Source: Mayamaea pseudoterrestris
Taxonomy: Eukaryota; Bacillariophyta; Bacillariophyceae; Sellaphorales; Sellaphoraceae
Direction: 5' to 3'
DNA length: 64,000 bases
Assembly (NCBI GenBank): GCA_027923505.1
Contig: BROI01000012.1
Coordinates: 434,001-498,000 of the forward strand
A program made the translations under genes and the position numbers. Below are positions 29,979-39,404 of this stretch, one piece after another; position 1 is the stretch's first letter; every line of letters starts with the position of its first letter. The notes beneath the pieces are model-generated. The model ran no database searches. It saw only the letters and a program-made list of their open reading frames with translations, and was not told the DNA's origin.

Positions 29979-31637
29979 ATGTCAAAATCACTCGAAGAGC
30001 TCTCGAGCGCTTCTGCTCTTTCATCCTTCATTTCGTCGCATTCCGCCTGCATTGTTACATTCTCTGCAACTTGGTGCGGACCTTGTCAAGCTTCTCGTCC
30101 TGCTCTAGAAGAGCTTGCCAAGCGTTCAGCGAGTATTCCCATTGCGCTCATCTACGAACATAATTTGCAAGCAGAAGGATTGGCCGCGTACAATGTCAGA
30201 GCCTTTCCAACGCATGTCATGTTTGGACAAGGCGAGGAGATGGAACGCGTCGTTGGAGCAAACATGCAAGGAATAGAAGCCATGATGGCCAAGGCGCCAG
30301 TCGGCATGCCTGCTACTGGAGGAGCAACCTTGGGCGGAAGCGGCGGAATTCAATTGACACCAGAGCAGGCACGCTTGCAGCGACTGGCGGCCTTGGGAGC
30401 AGCTGCTGAAAACACTGAAGTAAAGTCGACGGAAGACATCGTCATGAAGGATGCTGCTACTGCTGCCGCCGACGAATCGCCTGCGAGCAAGGAGGATGGA
30501 CCAGACGCCATGGATACTACTACGACGGATGAAGCAGCATCCGACACACCTACAGTTGACCCGACAACTACATGCAACGAACAAGCATTAAAGACGTTGA
30601 CGGAGGAAATGGGCTTTTCTTTGCTACGCGCTCAAAAGGGACTCTTGTACAGCCATAAAAACACGGTGGAAGCTGCCATTGAGTGGCTCACGGCTCATCA
30701 GGATGATCTTGACATTGACGCGCCCATTGACAGGACAATATGCGCACCGGCCACACCAATGTCTTACAAATGCAATACCTGCGGAAAAGTCTTGTCCAGT
30801 CTAGCCAATTTGGAGCTTCACGCCAACAAGACGGGTCATTCAGACTTTGAAGAATCGACGGAGAATGCGCCAGTCTTGACGCCGGAACAAAAGGCGGCCA
30901 AGATTGCCGAAATCAAAGACTTGCTAAAGAAGAAGCGCGCCGAGCGTTTGGCAGCCGAGCAAGTCGACGAGATTGAGCGCGAACGTCTTCGTCGATTGGA
31001 TGGGGCCAATATGCGCATGACCAAGGAGCAGCATGAGATTGAGCAGCGCAAGCGTGACGCCTATTTGCGGCAAAAGGAAAAGCAAGCGTTTGCAAAAGAG
31101 CGGGCTCGCATCAAGGCGGAACTGGAAAAGGACAAGCTGGAGCGACAAGCGAACAAGGGGAAGCTCAAGAGCAAGCTGGGAGTGGAAGGCTACCATCCGG
31201 ATGCCATTCAGTATGACGTTGATCCAACTATTTCTGCTCTACCTGCGGCTGGTCGAGTCGAGGACGTGGTGGCCACAGGATCGGAGCAAAAGAAACCCAA
31301 AGTTGCTAGTGCAACCAAGATTGGCGAGTACATTGACAAGGTGTCGAGCTATCGCGCGGGCGGCGACGGTGGCAAGTGCCTCAAGGTTTTGCTAGCCTAC
31401 ATTGGCAATGTCGTGGACCATCCAGACGAAGCCAAGTATCGTACCATCAACATGGATAATAAGGTTTTCAAAACCAAGGTCAAGGGACTGATTGGTGCTA
31501 AGCAGCTGCTTTTGGCCGTTGGCTTTGAGCCATCAAAGACTAATGCGGATGCTTTGGAATTAGCCGAAGAGGCTGACGCTGCGCTCTTGACGGAAACCAA
31601 GACGAAGCTACAGGCAGCCTTGGAACGTTACGGATAA
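29979..31637 (+). CDS. Thioredoxin-UBA-zinc finger-PUB domain protein
   Basis: A 552-aa modular protein. An N-terminal thioredoxin domain carries an intact active site, ATWCGPC with Cys33 and Cys36. A UBA domain for ubiquitin lies at about 197-243 (LTEEMGFSLLRAQKGLL, VEAAIEWLTAHQDD). A C2H2-type finger lies at about 262-286 (YKCNTCGKVLSSLANLELH). A long basic coiled coil rich in Arg/Glu follows. A PUB/PUG-type domain ends it at about 448-552 (GGKCLKVLLAYIGNVV, YRTINMDNKVFKTKV). PUB domains bind the tail of p97/CDC48, so a redox-linked role in the ubiquitin-p97 pathway is inferred. The UBA, finger and coiled coil recall UBXN1-type proteins but without a UBX domain. The protein lacks a signal peptide and is probably cytosolic. 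Confidence 0.85.
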   Translation: MSKSLEELSSASALSSFISSHSACIVTFSATWCGPCQASRPALEELAKRSASIPIALIYEHNLQAEGLAAYNVRAFPTHVMFGQGEEMERVVGANMQGIEAMMAKAPVGMPATGGATLGGSGGIQLTPEQARLQRLAALGAAAENTEVKSTEDIVMKDAATAAADESPASKEDGPDAMDTTTTDEAASDTPTVDPTTTCNEQALKTLTEEMGFSLLRAQKGLLYSHKNTVEAAIEWLTAHQDDLDIDAPIDRTICAPATPMSYKCNTCGKVLSSLANLELHANKTGHSDFEESTENAPVLTPEQKAAKIAEIKDLLKKKRAERLAAEQVDEIERERLRRLDGANMRMTKEQHEIEQRKRDAYLRQKEKQAFAKERARIKAELEKDKLERQANKGKLKSKLGVEGYHPDAIQYDVDPTISALPAAGRVEDVVATGSEQKKPKVASATKIGEYIDKVSSYRAGGDGGKCLKVLLAYIGNVVDHPDEAKYRTINMDNKVFKTKVKGLIGAKQLLLAVGFEPSKTNADALELAEEADAALLTETKTKLQAALERYG

Positions 31638-32417
31638 ACCGTAGTGAGACCTTAAGCGAAGAGTAGAACGATCAAACTACTACCGTATTTCATGGTTGTA
31701 GTGAGTCCGACACTTTACGTTATCGCTCATAACATTCGTTACAAATCACATGAATTGCAGTAAATTAATCCTAGGAAACTGTGAGGGAGTACACAACAAG
31801 GTAGCCACATTTTTATTAGAACACCAAGTAAACACAAGCATCTCAAAGTTTAGTCTCAAATCAGTGTTCTATGGTACCAGTCACTGTTACAGCAGTAATT
31901 AGTTTAGGTGTGGTTCATTCCGCTCATATTATCGGGGCAACAACTATGATCCATTGAGCGGCATGCAGTGCTTGATGAAAACGAACACTGAAATGATTGA
32001 TACGCTTCTTGATGACGCCATGAGATGGATTATTGTAGAACGAGATTGAGGTGGAGTATCAATACGTTAAGTGCTTCTCCACGACTCGTCCTCCCTTAGG
32101 TCGATTTCAAAGCGCGAGACGGAAAAGATTGCGAGTGATATTCGCAAAGACAGCGTCAATTCAAGTCAGCTGCACCGCTGCCTCGATCGTAGTGTGAACA
32201 CCCTGAGAACCCAACGTCTTCCCAGCACCACTGCCGCAACGAAGGAGCAAGGGCCGTCGCTGAATTTGAAGAATTTACTTTTCGAACATTTTTTTTAACT
32301 AGCATTGAGTTTCGGTCCGCCGTGTCGGCGAATTCGCTAGTTGAGTGGCCTGAGCGTCACGGATTCCACATCGAGCGTCCGTCCTAAAGTACTTTTCCAA
32401 CGCGATAAGTTTCAATA
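31638..32417. other. Intergenic, no gene seen
   Basis: 780 bp between two plus-strand genes. It should hold the 3' UTR of the thioredoxin-PUB gene and the promoter of the heat-shock-factor gene. A frame at 32071-32298 has no recognisable content. No repeats or RNA genes are apparent. Confidence 0.4.
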
Positions 32418-34391
32418 ATGAATCAAAAGACAGGATCGAGCAGAGTGGATACCAATGCCCTTAATGAGGCCCTTGAAAATACAATGCAGCACCAAAATAA
32501 TCAAGGCACGGCAGCAGCCGAAAGCAATAGTGTTGTTGGTGCGCAGCAGCCGGTGCAACCGGATCTGCCCCAATGGCAGCCGTCGCCAGACCGGCCTGCG
32601 AATTCGTCCTTTGACCAGCCGACTGCGAATCCTGAGCCTATACAGCTGCAAGCAGCTGGGCATGGTGATGCTCTAAACCTTCAGCAGCAGCATCATTTTC
32701 CGCCATTGCCATCGCTTCCATTGGAGAGTCAAACCGACGCAGGCCACCTCCACTTGAGCCTTCATCCGCCGCTGCAGCTTTCCGAAACACAGTCGTCAGC
32801 CCTGCATGGACAATACTCACAGATGGCGCAGTCGCTCCTGCAAAACGATATGCTCAACTTTCCACCAGGAGCAGCAGTCTCAAATACTGCGGCATTGCCA
32901 ACCACTCAACCAGCTGCTTCGCTCGACCAAGTCCAGCATCAGTATCCGCAACAAGTCTTCATGTCATTGCCAGCAGGCTTTGCGCAACTACAAAACAATT
33001 TTAATCAAGCGTTACAGCAGCAAGGAGCGTTCATGATGCAGCAACAATATCCAATGGCAACAAGTGGATGGCCACATGCCGTGTCAGCGTCGCTCCCACC
33101 AAGCGATCCAGCACCTTCTGCCCATTTACAGCAGCAACAAGAACAAAGTCGGCAGAATCTTTGGGTTCCACCAACATCAACGACAACAGCATGCAACGCT
33201 GTGAATGAAAGCACCGGAGTGCCGCAAACCATTGAATTCTCAAGTGGAGGAGGTGCAGGGAATAATTTTGGCAGCACCTCCAATGGCGACACGTTGAGTC
33301 GCAACAGCCGCTGGCAGTTATCCTCGGGGTCTTCCTCATCGCTCGGTCCTCCACCTGCTGGGCAACAACAGCAGCAGCAGCAACAACAACAACTATTACC
33401 AACAGTCTTTCCGATGCAAGCCACGCCCAACAACTCTCTCCCTCCCGTGCATCAAGATGCATTGTCTGGTTTAATGCATCTAGATCCGCAGTTGTTGGCG
33501 CAGAATCCCTTGCTGCTACAGCAGTACATGATGCTCGCCGGCTTGCTTCCGCAGCAGTACGTGCCGCAGCAAGATTTTTCCATTCCACTGCAGCAGCCAG
33601 AGCAATCATCGCAAGAATACTTGCTGGCCAGTTTCCAGTCACAGCAAATGCAGTCACCTTTGGAGCAACCCAACTTCGTTGCAGCTGGTGCACAAATGCA
33701 GGTTCCAAGCTGGTTGACTGCCCTTGCCAGCAATCAACCGCAACTGCATGGGCCACCACTCATGGAACCTCCGCTAGTCGCCTCTTCGCGTCGTCGGTCG
33801 CGCGGAGCATCGTCGCAGGTAACAGGAGCTGTAGACGAAAACGTCGGCTCCCTCCAAGTCCGTCTCCGCCAACGACGGCGATATCGGCACGAAAGTTTTC
33901 CATCGAAACTGTATCGAATACTGGAGGAAGTTGAGCGCGACGGGTCATCAGACATTGTATCGTTTACAGCGGGTGGAACTGCCTTTACCATTCACAATAC
34001 AAGCAAATTTACCAGTCAGATATTGCCAAAGTACTTTCGTCACGGCCGCATGTCGTCCTTCAAACGCCAGCTCTCCATGTACGGCTTTCACCGCTATACG
34101 AGTGGACCCGAGGAAGGAGCCTTTCACCATGAGCTGTTCCGCAAGGGCCGGCCGGATCTCTGTTTGCAGCTAAAGCGCGTCACCGAATTTGAGATTGTTC
34201 CTGCGGCGGCGGCTACTGCTGCTCCATTAGCGAATCCTGCAGCGCCGTTGCATCATCAAAATTACCAAGTGGCAGGTTCCATGGACGGAAACGACTCGAA
34301 CGATACGTCTGCCATTCAGAGTAGCAGTATAAGAGAAGGACAAGTGGAGCCTAATGCGACGTCGGGAGGAAGGGAACAAAAGGACGTTTAA
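32418..34391 (+). CDS. Heat-shock-factor-type transcription factor with C-terminal DNA-binding domain
   Basis: A nuclear DNA-binding protein of 657 aa. The HSF winged-helix domain lies at about residues 492-591. Its signatures are FPSKLYRILEEVER, VSFTAGGTAFTIHN, the recognition-helix region YFRHGRMSSFKRQLSMYGFH and ELFRKGRPDLC. About 490 residues of Gln/Pro/Leu-rich sequence precede it, including a run of ten glutamines (33361-33392), and probably serve as an activation region. In classical HSFs the domain is N-terminal and is followed by a heptad-repeat trimerisation region; here only a short Ala-rich tail follows and no heptad repeat is obvious. HSF families are greatly expanded in diatoms, so this is probably a lineage-specific regulator rather than the heat-shock master regulator. 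The start ATG is the first in frame. Confidence 0.9.
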   Translation: MNQKTGSSRVDTNALNEALENTMQHQNNQGTAAAESNSVVGAQQPVQPDLPQWQPSPDRPANSSFDQPTANPEPIQLQAAGHGDALNLQQQHHFPPLPSLPLESQTDAGHLHLSLHPPLQLSETQSSALHGQYSQMAQSLLQNDMLNFPPGAAVSNTAALPTTQPAASLDQVQHQYPQQVFMSLPAGFAQLQNNFNQALQQQGAFMMQQQYPMATSGWPHAVSASLPPSDPAPSAHLQQQQEQSRQNLWVPPTSTTTACNAVNESTGVPQTIEFSSGGGAGNNFGSTSNGDTLSRNSRWQLSSGSSSSLGPPPAGQQQQQQQQQQLLPTVFPMQATPNNSLPPVHQDALSGLMHLDPQLLAQNPLLLQQYMMLAGLLPQQYVPQQDFSIPLQQPEQSSQEYLLASFQSQQMQSPLEQPNFVAAGAQMQVPSWLTALASNQPQLHGPPLMEPPLVASSRRRSRGASSQVTGAVDENVGSLQVRLRQRRRYRHESFPSKLYRILEEVERDGSSDIVSFTAGGTAFTIHNTSKFTSQILPKYFRHGRMSSFKRQLSMYGFHRYTSGPEEGAFHHELFRKGRPDLCLQLKRVTEFEIVPAAAATAAPLANPAAPLHHQNYQVAGSMDGNDSNDTSAIQSSSIREGQVEPNATSGGREQKDV

Positions 34392-35540
34392 GAGGCAGGA
34401 GCCCTCGCAAGCGTCTGCATTCTGCATAGCTGAACTCAAAAAGAATGATCGCCCTCGCGCTTGTGCTCGTTGCATATCAGTCGACATTCGCTTCATGTGA
34501 AAAGCTTCTGGTCAACCTTTCGCGTAGAAGGAGATCAGAGATTCATTGATTATTAATGGCCGCCTGGCAATTCAGTCTGGCGTGGGGAGAGAGTATCTGC
34601 CCTTGCTCATTGGAAAGCAAGTTGTCGTTCAAACGGGTAGCGAGCCTTTTCCTTTCCTTGTCCGACTCAGTCCTAGGAGTAAACTCACTCACTACTATGA
34701 ATCTCTGACTTTCGCAGTGAAAGACTGAAGGCCAATCACCAGGAACGGTGAAAGGCATGAGCAAATCTAGTCTTACTGCATTACTGCATGAGCCAGCGAA
34801 TTTCCACTACGCTGCAGCTTCTATGATATACATTATGCCTCCTTGAGCCGAGGCGAGCTTTTACCGCAACTGCAACGAGGCTGCTGGGGCTCCGTCGACT
34901 GAAGCATCAGCAATTTTGAGTGGCAAACGCCGCCGCGAATGATTTGTGCAACCTTCTGCTGCCTTGCCGTGACTGTGAATGCTTTTTCTCGCAACGTTGA
35001 ACGTGGCGGGAGCTGTTTCGAGAAAATGAGGGGAGGCAGAAGGCGATTCGTTTGGCCTTCCGACACAAAAATGTCAATCGCTGGAAAACTCGGTGCGACA
35101 TCATCTACCTCATTGAAAGGCTCGCCTTTTGGCCAAAGCCATGTATACACTGTACATAACGTAGTCAATTTTGTTCCATGCTCGTTCAATTCAGACGAAG
35201 TAGTGTTTCATAGACTGTATCGAGCGTCGTTTAGTTGCACTTTATTTGATTCCATCAAGATTGCTCGTCGCTACTATGATGCTCGCATGGTCGCTACGTC
35301 AGATACTCTACGGTATAGGGTACAGTGCCGTTTATTAAATTCTTGCGACGCCGCTGGTGTGTCTAAGCGAGTTATTAGTGACAGCGATCGTGCAAAGAAT
35401 GCTATCTCTGCACGCGCTTTGATTAAAGATACGCAGTCGAAACAATTGACACATGTACAGAATCTTTATTAGATTTCACTCGCTTGCAAGCCTCGATAAT
35501 CAACATCAGCAAATTGACCAGCATTCCAATACCGGAATCT
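34392..35540. other. Gene-poor region with conflicting open frames
   Basis: 1.15 kb between the HSF gene and the next minus-strand gene. A plus frame (34939-35472, 177 codons) begins with a short hydrophobic leader (MICATFCCLAVTVNAFSRN) that looks like a plastid address, but the rest has no known domain. The minus strand is open over 34833-35189 in a sequence of protein-like composition, with no ATG. Neither can be called with confidence; one may be an exon or a decayed gene. Confidence 0.3.
34939..35472 (+). CDS. Doubtful frame with plastid-like leader
   Basis: 177 codons from an ATG. The leader ends in VNAF, like the cleavage region of ochrophyte plastid presequences. The remainder is mixed, with Cys, Arg and Ser but no recognisable fold, and the opposite strand is also open in part. 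It could be a chance frame. No function is proposed. Confidence 0.2.
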   Translation: MICATFCCLAVTVNAFSRNVERGGSCFEKMRGGRRRFVWPSDTKMSIAGKLGATSSTSLKGSPFGQSHVYTVHNVVNFVPCSFNSDEVVFHRLYRASFSCTLFDSIKIARRYYDARMVATSDTLRYRVQCRLLNSCDAAGVSKRVISDSDRAKNAISARALIKDTQSKQLTHVQNLY

Positions 35541-36256
35541 TCAAAAATGTTCTTGCCGCTCACGCTCCTCATCCAAATTTACTTCATGTTCCGGACATGG
35601 AACATCCCATCCCAAGCACCATCCAATATTTGGATCGTCCTCGTGACAGCTCGAAAACTCTGTCTCTCGCGCTTTTCCATCCTGCATGACAACATACATG
35701 GCTTGTTTCCCCATCAGTTGATCCTTGCGCCATCGACTTCCGACAATTTCAATGCGGACTGGTCGAGTCGGGTCGTCATTCTCGTAGCACATGAGCTTGG
35801 TTCCGGATTCATACTGCAGCGGACATGGCTAAATTATAAAAGAATATAAATATTTACGGTGAGCTGTTTCTTTTCAGTTACGAAACCAAATAAGCACTCG
35901 TCTCGCATATCGCATAGTACTCGATACTCGATGCATCGTACCTCGTTGGAGTAAATTTTGGGATACTTCTTTTGCAATGTCTTCCACCAAGTCTCAATTT
36001 CCTTTTGCGGAATAAACTTGCCAATATCGTCGTCCGTTGGCAATTCGTGAGAGTCTTTGTAGCCGTCAAACATTGTGGCTGCAAACGCTGCTCGAAGGGC
36101 CGCAGATTTGTCATGGGCACTTCGACGTTTCGATGCGCACCGCCGCGCCCCCGATTCGTGGAGCACAACCGCCCAACATCTAAACTGTTCTGACAGATAT
36201 GTGAACCGTTGCGACTTTTCTTTCCTTCGAAGTTCGATGCATTCGACATCACCATG
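35541..36256 (-). CDS. Unknown spliced protein, 5' end unresolved
   Basis: At least two exons on the minus strand. The downstream exon (35828-35541) reads QYESGTKLMCYENDD, IVGSRWRKDQLMGKQA and ends in EERERQEHF. The upstream exon (from about 36256 to 35882) reads RFTYLSEQFRCWAVVLHESG, KSAALRAAFAAT, GKFIPQKEIETWWKTLQ and CIEYRVLCDMRDECLFGF. The joining intron is most simply 35829-35881 (gtaact...tttag, 53 nt, phase 0). A 29-nt alternative using a gtaaat donor also keeps frame. The first exon is not settled, because the reading frame of the conserved-looking part has no ATG before an upstream stop. The protein is soluble, with a Trp- and Lys-rich middle. I recognise no family. Confidence 0.5.
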
Positions 36257-36304
36257 ATGATGAACCTATACCAGCCACACACCCACGACCTCGATCATTG
36301 AACC

Positions 36305-36796
36305 ATGACTTCCAATCCGTACTTGTATCTAGCCAAGGCTGACTGGTCGCCTCGCTTTAACAACAATTTTTACTCGTTCACCATGGACAATAAGAGATTA
36401 GTGACTTCTGAAGATGAGAACGAAGTGACTACCGGTAATTCAATTCCAGACGCAATTCACGGACGGAATCAACTCCCTGCCTACTACTACGAAATCGTCG
36501 TGCATCGAGGAAGAGAGATAAATAAATATTGGCGACGTTATTCACACTTCAAATGGCTCAATGAACAAATCAAGTCAATTCCACCGCCGTCCCTCTCCGA
36601 GTCGTCAGATGCGGCAGCTAGCACGTCACCATCCGCTGCATCCTTTCCATCCGGTACTTGCTTCCTGATTCAAAAGCAGGACGACGAGTTCGCGCAGTCA
36701 CGTATGCTTTGTTTACGAGACTGGCTAAATGATTTACTGATTCTACCGGGTTATGCGTCACATCCGGCCGTCAAGGTCTTTTTGGAGCTTGAATGA
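36305..36796 (+). CDS. PX (phox homology) domain protein
   Basis: A protein of 163 aa that is little more than a PX domain, a module that binds phosphatidylinositol 3-phosphate on endosomal membranes. The PX core starts with YYYEIVVHRGREINKYWRRY, where the Arg-Arg-Tyr is the usual lipid-binding site, and continues SHFKWLNEQI. A Ser/Ala/Pro-rich loop follows. It ends with MLCLRDWLNDLLILPGYASH and VKVFLELE, matching the C-terminal helices. There is no BAR, kinase or other partner domain. It is probably a small membrane-recruitment or sorting protein. Confidence 0.8.
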   Translation: MTSNPYLYLAKADWSPRFNNNFYSFTMDNKRLVTSEDENEVTTGNSIPDAIHGRNQLPAYYYEIVVHRGREINKYWRRYSHFKWLNEQIKSIPPPSLSESSDAAASTSPSAASFPSGTCFLIQKQDDEFAQSRMLCLRDWLNDLLILPGYASHPAVKVFLELE

Positions 36797-36898
36797 TTGC
36801 ACCGGTAGTGTAGATACTTTATTCTAATGAAAGGCACTTTTATTATTTCTTGTGACTCCTCTTTAATTAAAAAACAAAGGCAGGCGGCCTGAATTCGT

Positions 36899-38771
36899 TC
36901 AATTATCTTGAATCACAACGGGCATGGAAAATGGCGTGCTCGTTCCACAGCTTTGTGACTTTGCGACAACGCTCACGTAGCCGCCTTGGGTACCAAACTC
37001 GACAGCAATAGTGGCTGAACTCGACGCTTCGTCCGATGTGATGGTAGCTCCACTCGGAACGGACCATTCAAACGTGTAATCCGACATGCCATTTTGCAAA
37101 GCATAGACAACCTTTTGTTCATTTGCGTTAACAATGGCGGGTCCAATCAACCGCCCGAAAGGCTTGTTGTAAACGCGAACATGGTCGACCTTCATTTGCT
37201 GCGGAAACAATGTCGAGTTATCAGGATTTCCTGGCCAGCCACCGCCAATTGCAACGTTCAAAAGCAAGTGGAAGCGTTGATTAAACGGCCATGTTTCACT
37301 TTCCAAGTCGGCCGGCAAAATCTCCGAGTACTGCGCGCCATCTACAAACCATCGTAAACGATCTTTCTGCCATTGAACGGCAAATGCATGAAACGAGTCG
37401 GCATATGCTTCACTCTCCGGCAGCTTGGCTGGAGTCCCAAGGTACTCGTGTCCACCCGAATTGTTGGCGTAATGAATGGATCCATGAATGACATCTGGCT
37501 CAAAGCCAACATTCTCCATCAAGTCAAACTCTCCCGACATGGGCCACTTTCCGTACGCTGCGCGAGAGAGTGGATGCATGAAAAGTGTGAGTTTCGACAA
37601 CTGTCGCATGTGAGCCCAACTGCCACCCTACCGGCGAGGACACAGCTTACGAACCTTCATCAGTTGGCAGCGCCCAAAACGCAGACCAAAGTCCTTGTCC
37701 TCGTGGTATTTGAATAGATGCTTCGACATAACCATACTGAAAGTCTAAAAGACCATTCGTTCGTATCCGTCCAGACGTGTAGCCGCCAGACTCGTTTCGC
37801 CGGGCTTCAATGATTAGCACACCATCTTGGAGGAATACATTATCCGGCTGATATGTTTGTAGCTCTCCATTTCCCCATGCACAAAGATCAACGTCGCAGC
37901 CGTCTCCGTTCTGGTAGCTCCAGTTGGTAGCATTGAGCGAGTCACCGTCAAATTCGTCGTTCCAAATGAGCTTGGGGCAAACACTTGTCGTTTCCACTAC
38001 AACATTGGCAGCCGTCAAGTCGCTAATGTCCGTCAAGCCAGTGTCTGTTAGGTTATTGGCACCAGCAGAGATCTTATCATCGTCGTCGTCGGCACACGTT
38101 GATGGCCGACATCCAGAGCCGCAAATGTTTGGAAACTCGTCACTTACATATTCGCAAGCCTGCGCTTCATCCATGCCTCCATTCGCCATGAATAGCTGAA
38201 TACGATCCCTGCAAGTAAAGTCGTCTTCCTCGCCCAGTCTGAGCTCAATGACAGCATTCAGTACGCTTGGTTTGCATGACTTTGGGCATTTGCAGTTAAT
38301 GCTTCCCATGTTGCTACCGGTGGTTTCGTCTCTGGCAACTGCAGACGAGGAAGACTCATTCTTTGATGGCAGCAGCATAAACACAATGACAAATATAATT
38401 CCTCCAACCAATGCCGCAAAGAAGATCACTGCAATCGTCCGTGACATGCAAGATGAAGAGTTTTTGCTAGATTTTTTCCGTTTGCTAGCGTTAGCAGCAG
38501 CAGCTGCACCACCAAAAGGCACTTCGCCGACACTATCTGCATCGTAGGAAACGTTCTTGTGAATAGCCGTCGTGGCTGTACTCGTCGTGCTCGTGACTGA
38601 TGGCGCAGGCGGTGGATTGCGTCGAATATTGCGTCCTCCGTATGCAAGTGTTGTTGGTAGGTAGTTTGACGTTTGCTCGTGCAGCTCCGCCTCATCATCC
38701 TGATGCGACATGCCGTCGGAATGGTTCTTGTCGGCGAGACAGAATTCAAACTGAACCTTGCGTGAGCCCAT
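36899..38771 (-). CDS. Type II membrane GH16 beta-glucanase with PKD-like domain
   Basis: Two exons, 38771-37655 and 37557-36899. The 97-nt intron (gttcgt...gcgcag) joins in phase to restore DEAYGKWPMSG. I start at the ATG at 38771 because the frame further upstream opens only with TTG. The order is as follows: a cytosolic tail; one membrane span (TIAVIFFAALVGGIIFVIVF); a Cys-rich extracellular segment (INCKCPKSCKPS, NICGSGCRPSTC); and a GH16 domain. The GH16 domain shows KLIWNDEFDGDSLN, GLWSAFWALP and the catalytic E-x-D-x2-E motif in SGEFDLMENVG. A C-terminal PKD-like beta domain follows (YTFEWSVPSGATITSD). Family members hydrolyse or transglycosylate beta-1,3-glucans, so a role in cell-wall or chrysolaminarin-type glucan turnover is likely. 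The exact linkage is not decidable. Confidence 0.9.
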
Positions 38772-39404
38772 ATTGTGTTGAAGCGATTGCTCGTGTTGAT
38801 TGGGCTGACGCCGGAGGGTCGCAGATCGAAAAAGAAACGGAAGCAAAAGGCGATGAGCTCGACGCTGCGTGAAGTGACCTACCCTCGGAAGGCCGCTTGA
38901 TTAAGCGTATGGAGTCAAAGTATCTTCTTATTGCTGCTTCCGAAGAACGAAACGATTGAACTAGCTTGTATTGGCGGGTCAGGAGCGAATAGATACACAC
39001 GCTGATCCTGCCGAACGAATGAAGCAAGACACTTCCGCCATTGTCATCCTCGCGCCGCGACGATGCGCCATGCTCGGCCGGCGCGCGAAACTTTCAGAAC
39101 CATCATTTAGCAGGCTATAGTATGAAACGGGTGCCAGTGAAAACGAAGCCTAAGGGGTTATGTATAAAACGGGTGCCAGTGAAAACGAAGCCTAAAGGGG
39201 TTATGTATGAAACGGGTGCCAGTGAAAACGAAGCCTAAAGGGTTATGTATGAAACGAGTGCCAGTGAAAACGAAGCCTAAAGGGGTTATGTACGATTGCT
39301 CCACCGCGCCGCCAATCGTCGTTCCTCCTTTCGATTGTCGATCACGATCATCTTCACCTCTTCTATTGACTTCCACCTACATGCCTTTACAGCGGGACTA
39401 ACGA
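38772..39404. promoter_or_regulatory. Divergent promoter containing a minisatellite
   Basis: It separates the GH16 start (-) and the P5C-reductase-like start (+). The right half holds four copies of a 42-43 bp tandem repeat (39121-39291). A small open frame through the repeat, starting at 39207, ends at 39401, four nucleotides before the P5CR-like start codon. Confidence 0.6.
39121..39291 (+). repeat. 42/43-bp minisatellite A (KRVPVKT core), four units
   Basis: Units begin at 39121, 39163, 39206 and 39248 with tat(g/a)aaacg(g/a)gtgccagtg, followed by aaaacgaagcctaa and gggttatg. Units alternate 42 and 43 bp, so the frame is not kept across the array. Each unit can be read as (M/I)KRVPVKTKPKG. 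A related 42-bp array (B) lies at 44927-45133 in the opposite orientation. Confidence 0.95.

Noticed and set aside
33031-33759. Minus-strand 242-codon frame
   Set aside because: It is antisense to the Gln-rich part of the HSF gene; its Ala/Cys/Val richness is the complement of CAG and CAA codons.
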